Below are positions 34,462-47,900 of a stretch of 64,000 bases of DNA, one piece after another. The translations under genes and the position numbers were made by a program. This DNA is from Clytia hemisphaerica (lineage: Eukaryota; Cnidaria; Hydrozoa; Leptothecata; Clytiidae). The notes under the pieces are model-generated. The model was not told where the DNA came from. It saw only the letters and a program-made list of their open reading frames with translations, and ran no database searches. The stretch lies in contig CACVBU010000819.1 of the NCBI GenBank assembly GCA_902728285.1, positions 124,001-188,000 of the forward strand, in the 5' to 3' direction. The stretch's first letter is position 1, and the number at the start of each line of letters is the position of its first letter.

Positions 34462-35290
34462 AATTTAAAATCATTGATGCCTCGTTTTTATAAAGATGAT
34501 GTATTAGGGAATCATACTCAAAACATTCCAAAAATATCGATCAATCAGAAACTATCAAAAGGTATATATAAATAGTGAAGAAAATCCAGGAAAGATCAGA
34601 TCTCAATCGGAGGAGCAACAAGGATGACGCACAACTAGAAGTCAAAATTGGAAGTGGAATGTAATTGTATGTAACCGAAGAAGACTGTTAATAAGGAAAA
34701 GAATAACTGAAAATAGGATAAAGCAAACCCCAAAATTATTACATCTCAAATTATTGTTTGGAGCCCTGAAACATTTGGAAATTTGGATATTTAGTGACAA
34801 GATAGAAAGGGTACTTATACCACTTTTATAACATTTTAGATGGAATTTCTGCAAATTTATTAAAAAGATTGGATTCAGCAAAGTTGGCAGGTTTCCAATA
34901 TCCTTTCAAAATATGTCAAAAAGAAGCTGAACTTGTTAAACTAATTCATATTTGAGAATGACAGTTCACTAAAACTAAAACTGCTTTGCTTGAAATAAGG
35001 CAGAATAAGGTATAATATGCTCACACCTGTCAAGTCAGATAATCATGGGTTGGCACAGGACGAGGGTACATTCAACTGCCAAGTGAATCAAAGCACTAAG
35101 CAGGAATTGAAGCCTGACCTCATGGACGGCATCAGCAGTCAAGATTGATAACCACTACACTGCTAAGCCCCTTGGGAATTTTTCAAATACTCTGGGGATT
35201 TTTTTGTTTAGCAGAAATGTTAATTCCTTGATTTGGATTTAGATTTTGAATTTAATTTTGAATTTTTTATCTTGTCCATTGATTCGGCAA
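34462..35290. other. Gene-free stretch with one SINE
   Basis: AT-rich sequence without supported genes, apart from the tRNA-headed SINE at 35026..35176. Confidence 0.4.
35026..35176 (-). repeat. tRNA-headed SINE, family C
   Basis: Minus-strand head ggggcttagcagtgtagtgg then ttatc (A box) followed by aggcttcaattcctg (B box), then a short unique body. The tRNA folding is degenerate. Confidence 0.6.
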
Positions 35291-36846
35291 AGACAAAAGT
35301 TGGACCCCTCAAATGGACCCACAAATGGAACACAAAATGGACCCCCAAATAGAACCCCTTGAGATTAAAAATTGCGACTGGTTCAGGTTTACAGATAAAT
35401 ATTATAAATTAATGAAAGTTATGGGTGTGTGGGTGCGTGGTTTAAATGGGTGCGTGGGTGATTGGGCCAATTTTTTTGCATGGGTACCTAGGTAAAAATA
35501 TTTTTTGTGTTGGGCAAAATAATTTTTGCCTGGGTTGAATCCTTTTGTGGGACATTCAGGTCGTGGGACGCTTAAGTGGGGTATTCAGGTAGGACTCTAA
35601 GTGTTTTATAATCAAGTGAAAGGAAGAACAAGTCAAGTTCTTATAAACAGCTTAATAAAAACTTGCATCACCTGTTTTACATTTTTTGAGCTGGGACACG
35701 AAAACCTACAGTAAACTTCCGGTTATTTAAACCTGCACTCATTTGAATAATTTGGTTATTCAAAGTGTGATTTCTTCAAAAGTGAGATTTTCTCCTTCGG
35801 TCTAGAGAATTGAAGCAAACAATGGGATCCCCATCCTGCCATTAAGGTTAAGTTGAAAATCTTGCGAGAAAACAAATTTTTCAATTATTCCAACTCCTGT
35901 TTATTCTTACCCCCTTGGAACTTCAAATAACTGAGAGTCTACTGTATTTTGAAGAGTTTCTATTTATTTATATGAAACAGTAAACATTCCAATCAGAGGG
36001 GTTTCCCCAGAGACAAGATGTTTACTTTTTGAATCCGAATGAAAGGGGAAACATTCGAATCATAACAACAAAGGGTTTTCCCTCAGTATAAATAATAAGA
36101 AGATGCAAAAGATCAGAAAGTATTCCCCTCTTCTTCTTCTCTCCCAAAAAGTGGTTAATTCATGAACAATTGAAATGCAAAAAAAAGAAGATTTAAAGTC
36201 TATTTTCTTTTTGTCTAACTTTTGCACGAAGTTCTTTCATTTTTATTGGCAATGAAATGAATTGATTCTAAAAATATTATAATTTAGATTATAAAAACAA
36301 AATATTCTTTTCCTTTAACGTCCCATCTACTACTGTCCCACCCGAGCATCCCACTAGCACCCCACTTAGCACCCCCCACCTGAACGTCTCACTTGCATGT
36401 CCCACTTACTAGCGTCTCCCACCTAAACGTCCCACCTAAACATCCCACTATCACCCCACTAGCGTCCCACTTAGAGTCCCACCTAAGTGTCCCACTTAAA
36501 CGTGTCAACATCCCACATCCCACTTCTATGTATTTCAAGGCTAGTCACATAATACACTGATGCAAAAAAAAATCTACCAGCACAAAAATCCTACCCAAGC
36601 AAAGGTTTTGACCTACACAAAAAATTTGACTCACAAAAGGATTCTACCAACAGAAAAAATATTTCGACTGAGGCAAAAATCATTTTTACCCACATACCCA
36701 CACAAATAAATCTAACCCACGCACAATGTATAATCTTTATCTGAAAGCCTGAACCAGTCTTAAATTCTAATTTCAAGGGATTCCATTTGGGGGTCCATTT
36801 TGTGTTCCATTTTGGGGGTCCATTTTCAGGGGTCTAACTTTTGTCA
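35291..36846. mobile_element. 1.56-kb foldback element with about 130-bp inverted arms
   Basis: The left arm runs from agacaaaagttggacccctc through 'atggaacacaaaatggaccc' and 'gactggttcaggtttacaga'. The right arm is its inverse. Inside each arm is a small tandem of 'aaatgga(a/c)cc' words. Towards the middle are inverted clusters of 'cgtcccacttag' (36320-36510) and 'gtgggac' (35550-35580). A pogo-like MITE (35709..35944) is nested within. No coding capacity. Confidence 0.8.
35709..35944. mobile_element. pogo-like MITE with TA flanks, copy 2 (nested)
   Basis: The left end CAGTAAACTTCCGGTTATTT and the right inverse of CAGTAGACTCTCAGTTATTT match the ends of 21256..21413. TA lies on both sides (35707-35708, 35945-35946). 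Confidence 0.75.
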
Positions 36847-37364
36847 TCGCCCTCATTGATCTTACATCACCAAAACTTTTCTGTATAAAGTTGCAGGTTT
36901 AGCAACATTTAAATTGAATCTGAATGGCTGTGAAAAAAAGTGTAGCAAGTTGGCAAAAGTACTTCAGTTTTTAAAATGAATAATCAGAACAAAATACATA
37001 GCTGTTGGCATTGATTGCTCTATAGCAGCAATAGAATATCTTCTTTTGAAAAATTCAGAAATGCTTTGAGGTTTTTATGAATTTTTATGAAACCATTGTT
37101 TTTTAAAGATCAGTAAAAACACTTTCACCACATGTGCATACAGATTATGGCTTAAAAAATTTTCAATCTCACTTGTCTAGCTTTCATTTCCAGATTTTCT
37201 CATGAGCAAAAATTTACCCCTATCCCCCTTGTATGCTCACCATTACATTTACTATTCCGATCACCCCACCCCCTCTAGGGGGGTCCAAGTCCAGTCTTGA
37301 TTTCAATGACATAATTCTTTGACGCAATATCAAAGTTAAAGAAAGTTAAAATTGTATATAATAG

Positions 37365-38041
37365 CATGAACATATAAACGACTGGACATCCATCTCCTTT
37401 GTCTTTTTGTAGAAAGGGCTGCTAGCTTCGTTGCCGCCTCGTTAAAAGCAAAAATGAAACAATAGATTTTGATGATATACCACTTGGGAGTACCTTGCTA
37501 ACAACGTCAAAACTTTGACAAAAGTCTCTGTTGTTCTACTCTTCTCAAGTCTTTTATCTATATTATAACAAAGATAACAGAGGCAAAATCATCGTCAGCT
37601 TGTCAAAACTCCGACTAATATTTCTAAATTTTGACTTAAAAGTGTCTAATAATTTTAGAGAGTGTCGCATTCTAATTTCGATATTCTTATGACACAGGCT
37701 CTAAAGTTTGGCAAGCTATTTTTTTCAAGTCATAAAAAAAATTATTGGAGTGACAAAAGGGATTCAAAAGTATACACGCAGTTGAAATTCTGCATTTTAG
37801 AGTTGAAAATGTTGATAAAATATATTATATACAAACTTGTGAAAAAATTCAAAAATAATTTTTTTGTACATTAGGAGTAATGTTCAAGCTCGATTAAATC
37901 CTTTTACCTAAATAATTCAAAGAAATAAAATTATGACGGAATATTGTCAGATTTTTCATACCAATTTTGAAATACAGGCCGCAACGAAGCTCGCTTCAAA
38001 GAGACTATAAAAGTATATGTCCAGTCGTTTATATGTTCATG
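37365..38041. mobile_element. 677-bp element with perfect 25-bp inverted ends
   Basis: Begins catgaacatataaacgactg followed by gacat and ends with the exact inverse. A second inner pair, cttcgttgccgcctcg against gccgcaacgaagc, is imperfect. No coding capacity. Confidence 0.85.
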
Positions 38042-38526
38042 ATAATAGGTTGATTATGGATAACACAAGTAAGATTGGGTTAATGTTGATAAGGTTTTGA
38101 TTTTTCAAATAGCAGGTTAGAAAAAACTTGAAATTATAAACATTTTGAAACAATTTGCAAAGTGTATGTACATTTTCTTGATTGACCTCCCCCAGTATGC
38201 TTTTGTATGCTTTTCGAAGGGCTAGGGCCCTTCCCCTCAGAATGTAGGTACTTTTTATGGTATATAGATTCTTTACGATAGTAAATTTATGCAACAAAAA
38301 AGAAATAAATAAGCAATGAAACTGCGAATAGTTACGATGGTAAAATTACAAAAAGAAATTATAACATTGATAACAGCCATTCTAATTTGCGTTGACATTC
38401 GACTATTGCCAACGCAAATGCGACGTAAATTTGGCTATTGCCAACGTAAAAGTGCTTACTGTACATAGAACCCAGAATTTTTGGCCGATGCAAATAAATC
38501 TGAATTAGAAAGGCTGGATAATCGTT

Positions 38527-38676
38527 GCGTTTCAAGAAGCTACCTTGTGTATAGTGTGAACATAGTTTTAAAAGCTCTCCTGTATATTTTGGTGAGGCAA
38601 AGTTGACAGATGCACTTTTCCCTCCATTATTTTCATTAATCTCTATTTTTTCTTCGGTCTCGTTTCGGTTTCTCAT
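38527..38676 (-). CDS. Low-confidence candidate start exon
   Basis: An ATG at 38676, preceded in frame by TGA, opens MRNRNETEEKIEINENNGGK and continues for about 45 residues to a CAAG-GTAGCT donor (phase 1). Composition is protein-like, but no partner exon was found. Confidence 0.22.
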
Positions 38677-39141
38677 CCAATATCCAAATGTTCAGCCTTG
38701 TTTGCTATTATGGATTCTTTAATAAGGTTTTTTGTCGGGGAAAATTTTACGTTGAGGTAAAATATTATTGTCACTTTTCCCAAGTAAGTTTTCCTTGTAT
38801 TCCACTAGATGATGAGGCAAATAAACCCCTTGAAATGCTTAGGTATTTTTAGGGTTTTTCAGGACCTCCACCACCCTGGGGAACATTTGGTCAACGAGGC
38901 CTTGTGATTTCTTTTGGCGTTTGGTGTAGCCAAAACAGCATCAGAATTATGCACAAAATCAAAAGAATTATAAATTAAATGTCAACTGCCAATCAGTTTT
39001 TATTGACTTCTGCGCACTTTTTTGAATAAAATAGCAATATAAAAACCTGATGATTTCCTAAAAATTAACCACTTCATCATAATATGGAGTCATTAGGCTT
39101 TTGGACAGTTATATAACTGCTATATAATTCTCTTGGGCACA

Positions 39142-39364
39142 GTAAGTTGGTCTAATGCCGAAATCCCTCCTCTAATCTTGACACCCTTATTAGAGATGGG
39201 AATAATAGAATAGTAAGGTCAGAATCACTGATAGAAAAAGATTTTTCTTCTCTGATCGCTAAGCAAAGAAAAAAGTTTCCATCAGGAATTCTGACCTTCA
39301 TATTATTCCTAACTCTAAAGAAGGGTGTCAGAACTAGAAGGATGTCGATATTAGACCAACTTAC
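39142..39364. mobile_element. Hairpin MITE, arms about 90 bp
   Basis: The left half from gtaagttggtctaatgccga is repeated inverted across the right half (…attagaccaacttac), including inner words gacaccc, ggaataat and ggtcagaat. Nearly the whole 223-bp unit can fold into one stem. Confidence 0.85.
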
Positions 39365-41258
39365 GGTAGTCGACAAACACTTTGCTAGTTGGGGACAATT
39401 TTAGAGAGAAGAAAATCATATTTTAGGCTCAGTGGTAAAATATTCAGCCAATAGGATAGGACTTTTTTAGCTATTCATTCAAAACTAATCTTTCCTTTCA
39501 CGCACAAAGCGTACCTTTATCAGAATCGGACTTCAGGTACGGGTCATTTATTTGTTCATTTTTTCATCTAAAAAGGCGTTTTATGCAATGTCTTCAGACG
39601 TCAGTGCATAATAATTTGGTTTCAAACATATAAAAGAAACCGTGTATGTCATAATTTTTTTCTGGCACAAAAGTTGTCTGCCAGGTAGCCCCCCCCAACC
39701 AAACCCCCCCCCCAAATAACTGCTATGAAAAAAAATTACATGTTTACAAACATTCCCTCTCCAAGTTGAACATAAACTATTGCAAGAACTCTTCAAAACA
39801 AAATAACAAAAAGATAACTATAATGCCAAGATGTCAATTAATGCGATTGAAAAAGTGTGAGTTGTAAAAACAATTACCTCTATTCAGTCTGATCCGTTGC
39901 TTGTGTTTAAAACGTTAACAATTTTGTAATAAGAAATTATGTTTTGTATAAGAAGCAATTATTGAAATATTTGGTTCAATTGGTTCAGTGTAACAAATAT
40001 CTCAGTTTAGTTGACATTGAATTGAATTGAATTGAATTGAATATATTTTCGCTGCAACACAGCAGGATAACCCCTTACAAAAAAATAAAATAGATTTCTC
40101 TAATACAATGGGGAACCTAGAAGAAACTGAAAAATTATTACAGAACTAAAGAAAAATGAATAAACGATTATCATAATATTAATAGTGACAACAAAATAAT
40201 GAATATAAGAAATATTTTTTGCTAATATTTTGGTATCTTCATTGCGTCACAGCGAAAGGTTTGTTTTTATTTTAGTTTGTATCTTTGAAAGACCCCATCG
40301 GATTTAGGCAGGGCTGTCGGATTTAGGACCACTCACGGTACAACTTTTCAATAAATTTCTGTTTTTACATTTTTTTTAGAAATCTCTTTTGACATAAAAT
40401 TGACGTTTTCTCAACCACCCCTATGAAAATGTGTATTTTTCAATATTTTTACAGATGACAGAATAACAAGGGTGTAAAAAAAAGAGCGAAAGTATTATTC
40501 ATGGAAATTTGTATTTTTATTGTTCTCTTGGTTCAAAGTTGCTTGTCCCCCAACTAGCCCAGTCAACTCATCCCCCTACTTTATCTTAAAACTATATACA
40601 TTTAAAATGCTGGTTCAAGTCATGGTAGACAGGAGACCCGTCGTGTGTTTTTTATAATTTGATGTACACAAGACGGGTTCGAGCTGTGAGTCCAATATTG
40701 GACTCACATTTTTTACAGTTGAAAAAGCGCAGGACTCACTCACTAAATAAAAATGAGTAAACAATAAAAAATCGCGCTTTTTTCTATAGCAGTTTGAACA
40801 TAGAAACTAAAACAAACTTTCATTGGCTAATTCATCAACTGTCATTTTCAGGAGCGAAATTCAAATTGGCAGCCCAAACCGCTATTCATATTTCGCCATC
40901 AGTTTATCAAAGAAGAAATTTCATAGCATGGATTCCCAGGCTAAAGTCATGGGGGTTATCTAATAAGAATCCTGCATTAACTAAAAATTGACAAAAAGAA
41001 CGACAAATGTCGCCATCCACGCAGCCCCAACCGAAAGTCACTGTACCACCCATACGTATTCATTCCTCTTTAACTATCACGGGAATTAACTACAAAGAAG
41101 AACAACAAATTTCGCATGTATGTTAAATGCAGAGTCGATTCTTTAAGGAACAGACTGTGTCTGTATAATATAATGAACTTTAAGGCTTATTAGTTTACCT
41201 CTTGGGAGTTTAGTGTGGGAAACCTTTGAGCTCAATAAATACACTACTTGACTCTTAC
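39365..41258. other. Gene-free stretch
   Basis: Contains C-rich tracts (39690-39717), a (TTGAA)n microsatellite (about 40013-40040), a short hairpin around 40636-40678 and a dispersed repeat at about 40950-41100. No supported gene. Confidence 0.45.
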
Positions 41259-41895
41259 AATTTTGCTCTTTAGTAGCAGGTTTGATTTTGATTTGTGCCA
41301 CCACTCTTTTCTTTTGTTGTTCAGTCTGTTTAGTCTGATTGGTATCTGTAAAAAAAAACAGCATTTTATCAGTCAAACTTATTGAAAAAAGTGGTTTGAA
41401 GTAGTAGAGTATTAAGTAATTGTAGAAAAGGTTATATTGCATGATTTCGTTGTGTTGGGTTTTCTTTCAGTGAAGGGAACATGAAATTCATTGAACTTCT
41501 ACTCACCCAGAAAATGTGTCTTGGGTTTGTAGCATTGCGATCTCAAATTTCCCAGGGCTTCTGTAGACTATGGTAGAAAACACTGTTGATTTTATTTTAG
41601 CCACGGGTTTTCGCGGAAATGATATTTCGCATAATTAAACAGATTTGTTAATTTATTACTTCAATGTTAAGATAAGACGGGGGTTATATGCTTGCTTTTT
41701 CACTAAGATAGTTCTTCCAAACTGATTAACAATTGCCCCCGGTTCGATACTTTCACATGGCATACAAGATGGTAGCCCAAAACGAAAGTAGAAAATCAAA
41801 ACAAAAAGTGCCTTGTTCATGAACAGACCAACACCTGAACACAGTAACAGAATAGACTGGAGGACTAATTTGGAAGGAAAGAAGTCATTGCACAA
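41259..41895 (-). CDS. Possible secreted protein, 5' part only; divergent from UMPS
   Basis: Three exons agree in phase 1: 41895..41751, 41560..41507 and 41345..41259. The first encodes a hydrophobic N-terminus; the likely signal peptide starts at the second Met (MNKALFVLIFYFRFGLPSC). It is followed by CMPCE, then ALGNLRSQCYKPKTHFL, then a Gln/Lys-rich exon TNQTKQTEQQKKRVVAQIK. Acceptors and the last two donors (GTGAGT, GTAAGA) are good; the first donor (GTATCG) is mediocre. The 3' exons were not found. No family recognised. The upstream ATG is only 16 bases from the UMPS ATG on the opposite strand, and about 91 bases separate the genes if the inner Met is used. Confidence 0.4.
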
Positions 41896-41911
41896 CTGAA
41901 ATCAATTTATT
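41820..41911. promoter_or_regulatory. Shared promoter region between divergent genes
   Basis: The start codons of UMPS (plus) and the candidate secreted gene (minus) are at most 91 bases apart, so transcription starts must overlap or be shared. No TATA box is evident. Confidence 0.35.
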
Positions 41912-44900
41912 ATGGATACCGAATCAATTATCATCAAATTGTTTGAAATTGAAGCCATCAAATTTGGAGAGTTCAAGTTGAAAACTGGCATTCTCTCCCC
42001 AATTTACATCAATTTGAGGGTTATAATTGGCTACCCAAAACTTCTCCGGCAACTCAGTGAGCTTCTCTATAAATCTGCATCTGATGGTAAGAGCTTTTAA
42101 AATTTTTGAACTTACCTCAAAGGTGCTTTAGATTAAACTGTGTCCTTCTGTCTGTCTGTCTGATGCAAGCTTTTCTCAAGATTGGCTTGTTTGATTCTTC
42201 TATTTTTTTGCACAATGAAATGATGCAAAATGCTAATGCCCAAATCATGGCCCAGTCCCAGTCCGATTTTCAAGAAAACTTTTTCCTCCAAAAATGTCAA
42301 AAATATACTGTAAATTAAATTGCTGTAGATTTTCATTGATTTCTTTTTTTTTCACACAAAAACATTATTGATACAATGATTGATGCCCACACCACTTATC
42401 AACTCACCAAGCATGATTCAATACACCTTTCCCGTAATTCAAATTTCTCAGAAATGGCCCGGGAAAATGTGCGCTCCACCGTTGTGTATAAAATTGTTTG
42501 GGAGGTAAAAAACGCGTTTTTGCCTGCGAGGGGTTAGGGAAAGTGGGATTTGAGCCTCTAACTTTTGACAGCGATCTTCTTTTGGCAAAATATTTTCAGG
42601 GTGGTATGATATCATGAATAGATTGAACATACTAAAATTTGAGGGGATTTTGTTCTACAGAACTTAAGAAAAGCTCAAAAAACCAACTTTCCCTAAGGGA
42701 ACGCAGGCAAAAACGGGTTTGTTTACCTCCAGAGACCAAACGGTGGAGAGCATCAAAATAATGCGCGCGCATTAGTTTTACGAATTACGGGAAAGGTGTA
42801 TTGTCAATAAAATTGATTTTTGAAGCCAGAACTTTTTAAAAATTGCGGGAACAGCTGAGCCGAATCATCAGAAAAACAGTTTCTCTTGAAACTCTCGAGC
42901 TGTACTTTATTTTTTTTCATGAAATTTTACACACTCATGCAAAAATAATAGCAATACCAAATGTGGCGGAGCCTGATCTATAAAAAATAATTTCCAGTAA
43001 CCGGAAAAACCGACATTTTCTCAAGATTTCATTATTAGTTTTTTCTGAATTTATGCCAGAACACCTGATGATGCAATGGGGTGCGCATTTACAAGAGAGT
43101 TGCCATACCAAGTAATGCAATAAGACATCACTGGCCAGCGATTTTTCTAAGCACTTTGAGCTGGGACCGTTTTTGTAAGTTTCAAAAACTCAATCTTAGA
43201 TTGAGTATTTTGGTCGGTATACGGACATAAAAAAGTGCTTAAAAAATCCCTGCTGTTAATTTGACCTTTAAAATCAAAAACAACAAAATGGGAATTAGAT
43301 GGAAAGGGGGTTTCAAGCAGAAAACAGCCAATTTTTATGCATGATTGATCATATTTTCTCAACATGCGCACCAATGAAATTTATTCTTTTCATACATGTT
43401 TTTTTTATAAGCATATTATATGTTTTTTGGGAAACAAGCTCAATTATGCTTAGATATGTTTTAGACTCAGGCTTGAAGTATGTTTATCATATGCTTATGA
43501 GCATGAGTCTGGTAATGTCACCCAAATAGGTGAAAAAATTTGGAAAAAATAAAGTTTTGAATTTCACTTTTATTCCTGGATAATTCTTTTATTAATGACT
43601 TCAATTTTCAGAAAACATAAGTATCAGGGCTTAATCAAACTGGCTTGGTCCATAAATTTAACCTAGAGTAGTTATAATCAGACAAATTTGGCAAAAAACT
43701 CTTTGTAGTTTACACTTTATTTGAGATAAAATATGCATTATCTAATACTTGTCTTAGATTTCAGTTCATGGCTAATATATAAGCTGCATCTGAAAAGCAA
43801 TTTTTACCCTCCAGTATGGCATATTTTTCAAATTCTGACACTTTTTTCAAAATAAAATCTAAAATACTAAAAAATATTCCCATAAAGTTTGACTTCATGA
43901 AAAGAAAACTGGCTATGGTCAGGTAATTTCATTCTAGATTTGAAGGACTCATCACAAGGCTTCCAAAAAACCAAAAGTTTGCTATATTTCAGTTAGCCAA
44001 TAAAAATTAGAAAATGAAACCTTGTTGGTTGCGGACATAACTTTTTGTTAAATTTGATTTAAAATCAGCAATAAACATTAAATTGAGTTATTATTTGGCT
44101 TTTAATACTTTGCTGTACTTGAACCAAAACTTAATCATTGAAATTTGTTGTCTTGAAAGGTCTTTGTAACTATGATTTCCTGAAAATTGAAGATTTATTT
44201 GTAAAAGAGAATCCAATCATACATAATTTTTTGTTAAAATCTAATCTTAAAAGTCTTGACATCAGCTGTTGTACATTTTCATAATCATTAAATATGATTT
44301 TTCCTTGAGAGTCACTAAACTTTTTCAAAAGAAAGGGTTAAATGTATAATAATGCTGTGTTGCGGACATAACTTTTTCTTCTTAGGGTAGAACCATAGAA
44401 CATTATACATCATCAATTAAAGATTTTGGAGTGTCTTTTTCTATTGCCAAAATTTAAGGAATATTATAGAGACTAAATCAATATAAAACCAAAAGATTTG
44501 GTTTGGTTTGATTTCAGTTTTATTACATGTTTTTCTTTGAAAAGAATAAAAGAAGACTTATCAATGATATTAGAACTTTCTCATATTTCTAATAGAAGAA
44601 CGACCCTCTAGAGGACACAAAAAATAAAAAAAACAAAGAAATGCATGGTTTTTACAAATGTAACTCTTTAGTATTGTCAAAGTGTTAGCATAACTGCTTA
44701 AGGGGGTCAAAAATCTGATAAAATACTTCAATAGTTATGTCTGCAACATACAATTTGCTACAGAATATGACTCTGTTTTGAACTATTGGAGCAATTCTAA
44801 CCAGTCTGTAAGTGAATGTGTAGTAGATTATGTTGTGTGAACACTACACAATGAATTTAATATGCAAATTAAGGCATGATTTATCCTTTATTCAAGCTCG

Positions 44901-47900
44901 CAGGCTCAGAACCATCATTTTCAAAGAAACAAAAAGGTTATTTTTCTGTTAAAATTTTAATTTTGGACCTCAACTTGGCATCAGAGTATTTGTTTTCTAT
45001 TTCTAATAGCCTAAGCATTACTTCCATATAATAAATCATCATGCCAGCTTGCAAATACACTTCATCAGCAACATTTTAGATGAAATAGTTATGTCCGCAA
45101 CATGAAATACATATGATATGAGGTGAAAAAACTGAAATCTTGCCAATGGAAAATTATCAGACTTTTTTCTGGTTTTAACCAACTTATAATGACCTCAAAT
45201 GCAATAATTTGTCAAAGAAACCTAAAAATGGTGTTTGGGGGCTGAGAAAACTTCATGATTTGTTGCGGACATAACTTTTTGTTGCGGACATAACTAATTT
45301 TTGGAGAAACTATTTTGTTTCACCGTCTCCCAACAAATAGCCTTTGGGACTTCAAATTTGTATAAAATGACCCCAAATATGACCCTTGATATAGAAAAAT
45401 GATTCAGTTGAGTGAGAATAACTCGTTTGAAAATTTAAAGGATAAAATAATGTGCGGACATAACTCAAAATTGTGAACGGAAATCGTACCCTGTTCACTT
45501 CAAAATGGAATCTTTTTCAAATGAAGGACAACTGGTATTTTAGTGTTACTGGTTTTGGTTTTGTTCTCTAATGGATGGAAGGGTTAAGGTTAAAAATATA
45601 AATATATTAACAACTAACTATAGATATTAACACTTTCACTTCTCTAGCAAATCAATTGTGTGCGGACATAACTTTGTGAACGGAAAAAGTTATGTCCGCA
45701 ACTTTTTGCATTTATTCTGGGAAAAACTTCATTTTGAAAAATCTTTTTGTAGATTTTGTTTTTCACATCCCTTGGCTGTAATAAAAAGAAAAATTAAGTA
45801 TGATCAGACATGATTGGCCTAGATTATTAAATAATGAACTTAGACAATTTGCTAAAAACCTCATTTTCCGTTCACATTCTGATGTAAAAAGCTGTCTTGA
45901 AAAAATTGTGTACTTTGTAAAGTGAAAAAAGTGACTGTTTAAGCTTGCCAGTATCAAGACTGATAAAAAACATCAGCTGGTATCATTATTGCATACACCT
46001 AGATTTTTCACTGGAGCCTTAAAGTTGAAAAGTTAACAAAACCGAAAATGGGTGACATTAGCAGACTCATGCTCTTATTTTTCTGAAAAATGCGAGTCTC
46101 CAATTTTTCCAAAATCTGTCGTTACTATACATGAGGATAGGGAAACAGGTAAAATGACACAAAGATTTTTCAGGAAAGTTGTGAACGATTGCAGCGTTTA
46201 AAATTTTCACTTACACACCTCAAAAGCAAGCTCAGTAATATGCTTGTAATATGCTTATTTTTTAGACACATTCAGGGATCGGTATGCTTATAAATGTTAT
46301 GCTTATAAAAAAAAACGTGTATATACATCAAATTCTTTTATAGACAGCTTTTTACAAAATTTAGTTTTGCACCACCAATTTCCTCAAGTTCCACAAATAT
46401 AATAATCAAATAGTTATTTAGGCAATCATGACAGGAGCTAAAACTTGTGACCACAACCTTAAAAATGAAATTTTTGAAAAAAATGAAAAAAGGAAGCTTT
46501 ATGGGGCGCCGTTGCGGAAAAAAATTAAAAAAAAAAATTATGTAAAAAAAAAAAATTTATCCAAAAAAAAAAAATTTATGTAAAAAAAAAAAAATTATCC
46601 AAAAAAAAAAAAAAAGATGTAAAAAAAAAAAAAGGATGTAAAAAAAAAAAGATGTAAAAAAAAAATTATTTGGAAAATAAAATGTTGCAAAAAAAATCTA
46701 CTTTGTTTTCGGAGAGCGAATATATCGACTATGAATATCACCTAAATATTTTACAGAACATAAACATAAAAGCTCGCCTAAAGGAATGACATCCCTGAGA
46801 AGCTATAGCAGAGCACGGCTTGAAGTTGGCCCAGTGGTATAGGGCGTTCGGTTCACGCACTAGCGATCCCCCGTTCGAATCGGGTTAGGGACACTATTGA
46901 AATCTTTATCCAGGTTTTGATATTTCATGTTTTTTTAGGTGTAGATTCAGAAAAAATAGGTCCGAAGTCCTGAAAAGTTGACGGAAGGGCGCTACGGGGA
47001 CCGTAAAGGACCAAAGGCCTCGTACGGGACACCGTAAATGACCCCCTCTAATAGCACCGGACTGGGTGGGTCTCACGACTTGAAACTTTCTGGAGACGTC
47101 AAGCATATCGAAGGAGGAAAGCATCCCAAATTTCATCACTCCACCGGTCACCGGTCACCGGGCCGCGAAAGGTACGCTGCAGGCAGGACGTCCCCGTAAG
47201 GACGATTGCCGGGCCGTACGGCGTTTTTAGCAATAAATGTGGTTTTCTCAATAAATTTCAATTATGGAGCAAGTGGGGCTATCTAACGATGCCCCATCTC
47301 ACTTTCTGTATCGAAACGCTTCAAAAAAACCTAAAAACATTCACGTTAAGGGTTGGAACCTCATACGAGGATTCCGGAGTGCCTTAGGTACCCTGAGTAT
47401 GTTGTAGTTTTTTTATTTTAATAGAGAATGTCACATTTGCCTAAAAGGCTTTCAAAGATTTAAAATCCTGTTTGCTGAACCAACAATTATACTTATCCTG
47501 CTAGTGATAGATCATTGATAAAATATAATCTAAATGCTTACCCTGTTTTATCAATCAATAAGCCATGCCAACATATTTTAATCTTGAAAACACTAATAAA
47601 ATACTAAGCTTACCCTGTACGTAGGTTGAACATTATAGGCTGTTTCAAATAGTTATTCCAGAGAGATATTCTTCCAGATTCTTCTTCAGCAAGGTTTTTA
47701 TACCTTAGACTGTTTTCTGCCATTCCTAATATTCTGTAAAACTTCTGTTATGCGCAGATATGTTATTATTTTGTGCAGATATGTAATTTCTGCGCAAATA
47801 TGTAATTATTTTGTGCAATTATGTAATTTCGAGCTGCGCAAATATACGTAATTAAATTTCTGCGCAGATATGTAAAACCCAATCTTTAGGATTTATGGTT

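Noticed and set aside
46824-46895. Functional tRNA-Val(CAC)
   Set aside because: The acceptor stem does not pair and the sequence continues into a repeat body.
46906-47151. 81-codon minus-strand frame
   Set aside because: It lies within the GC-rich tRNA-headed repeat and has no splice or family support.
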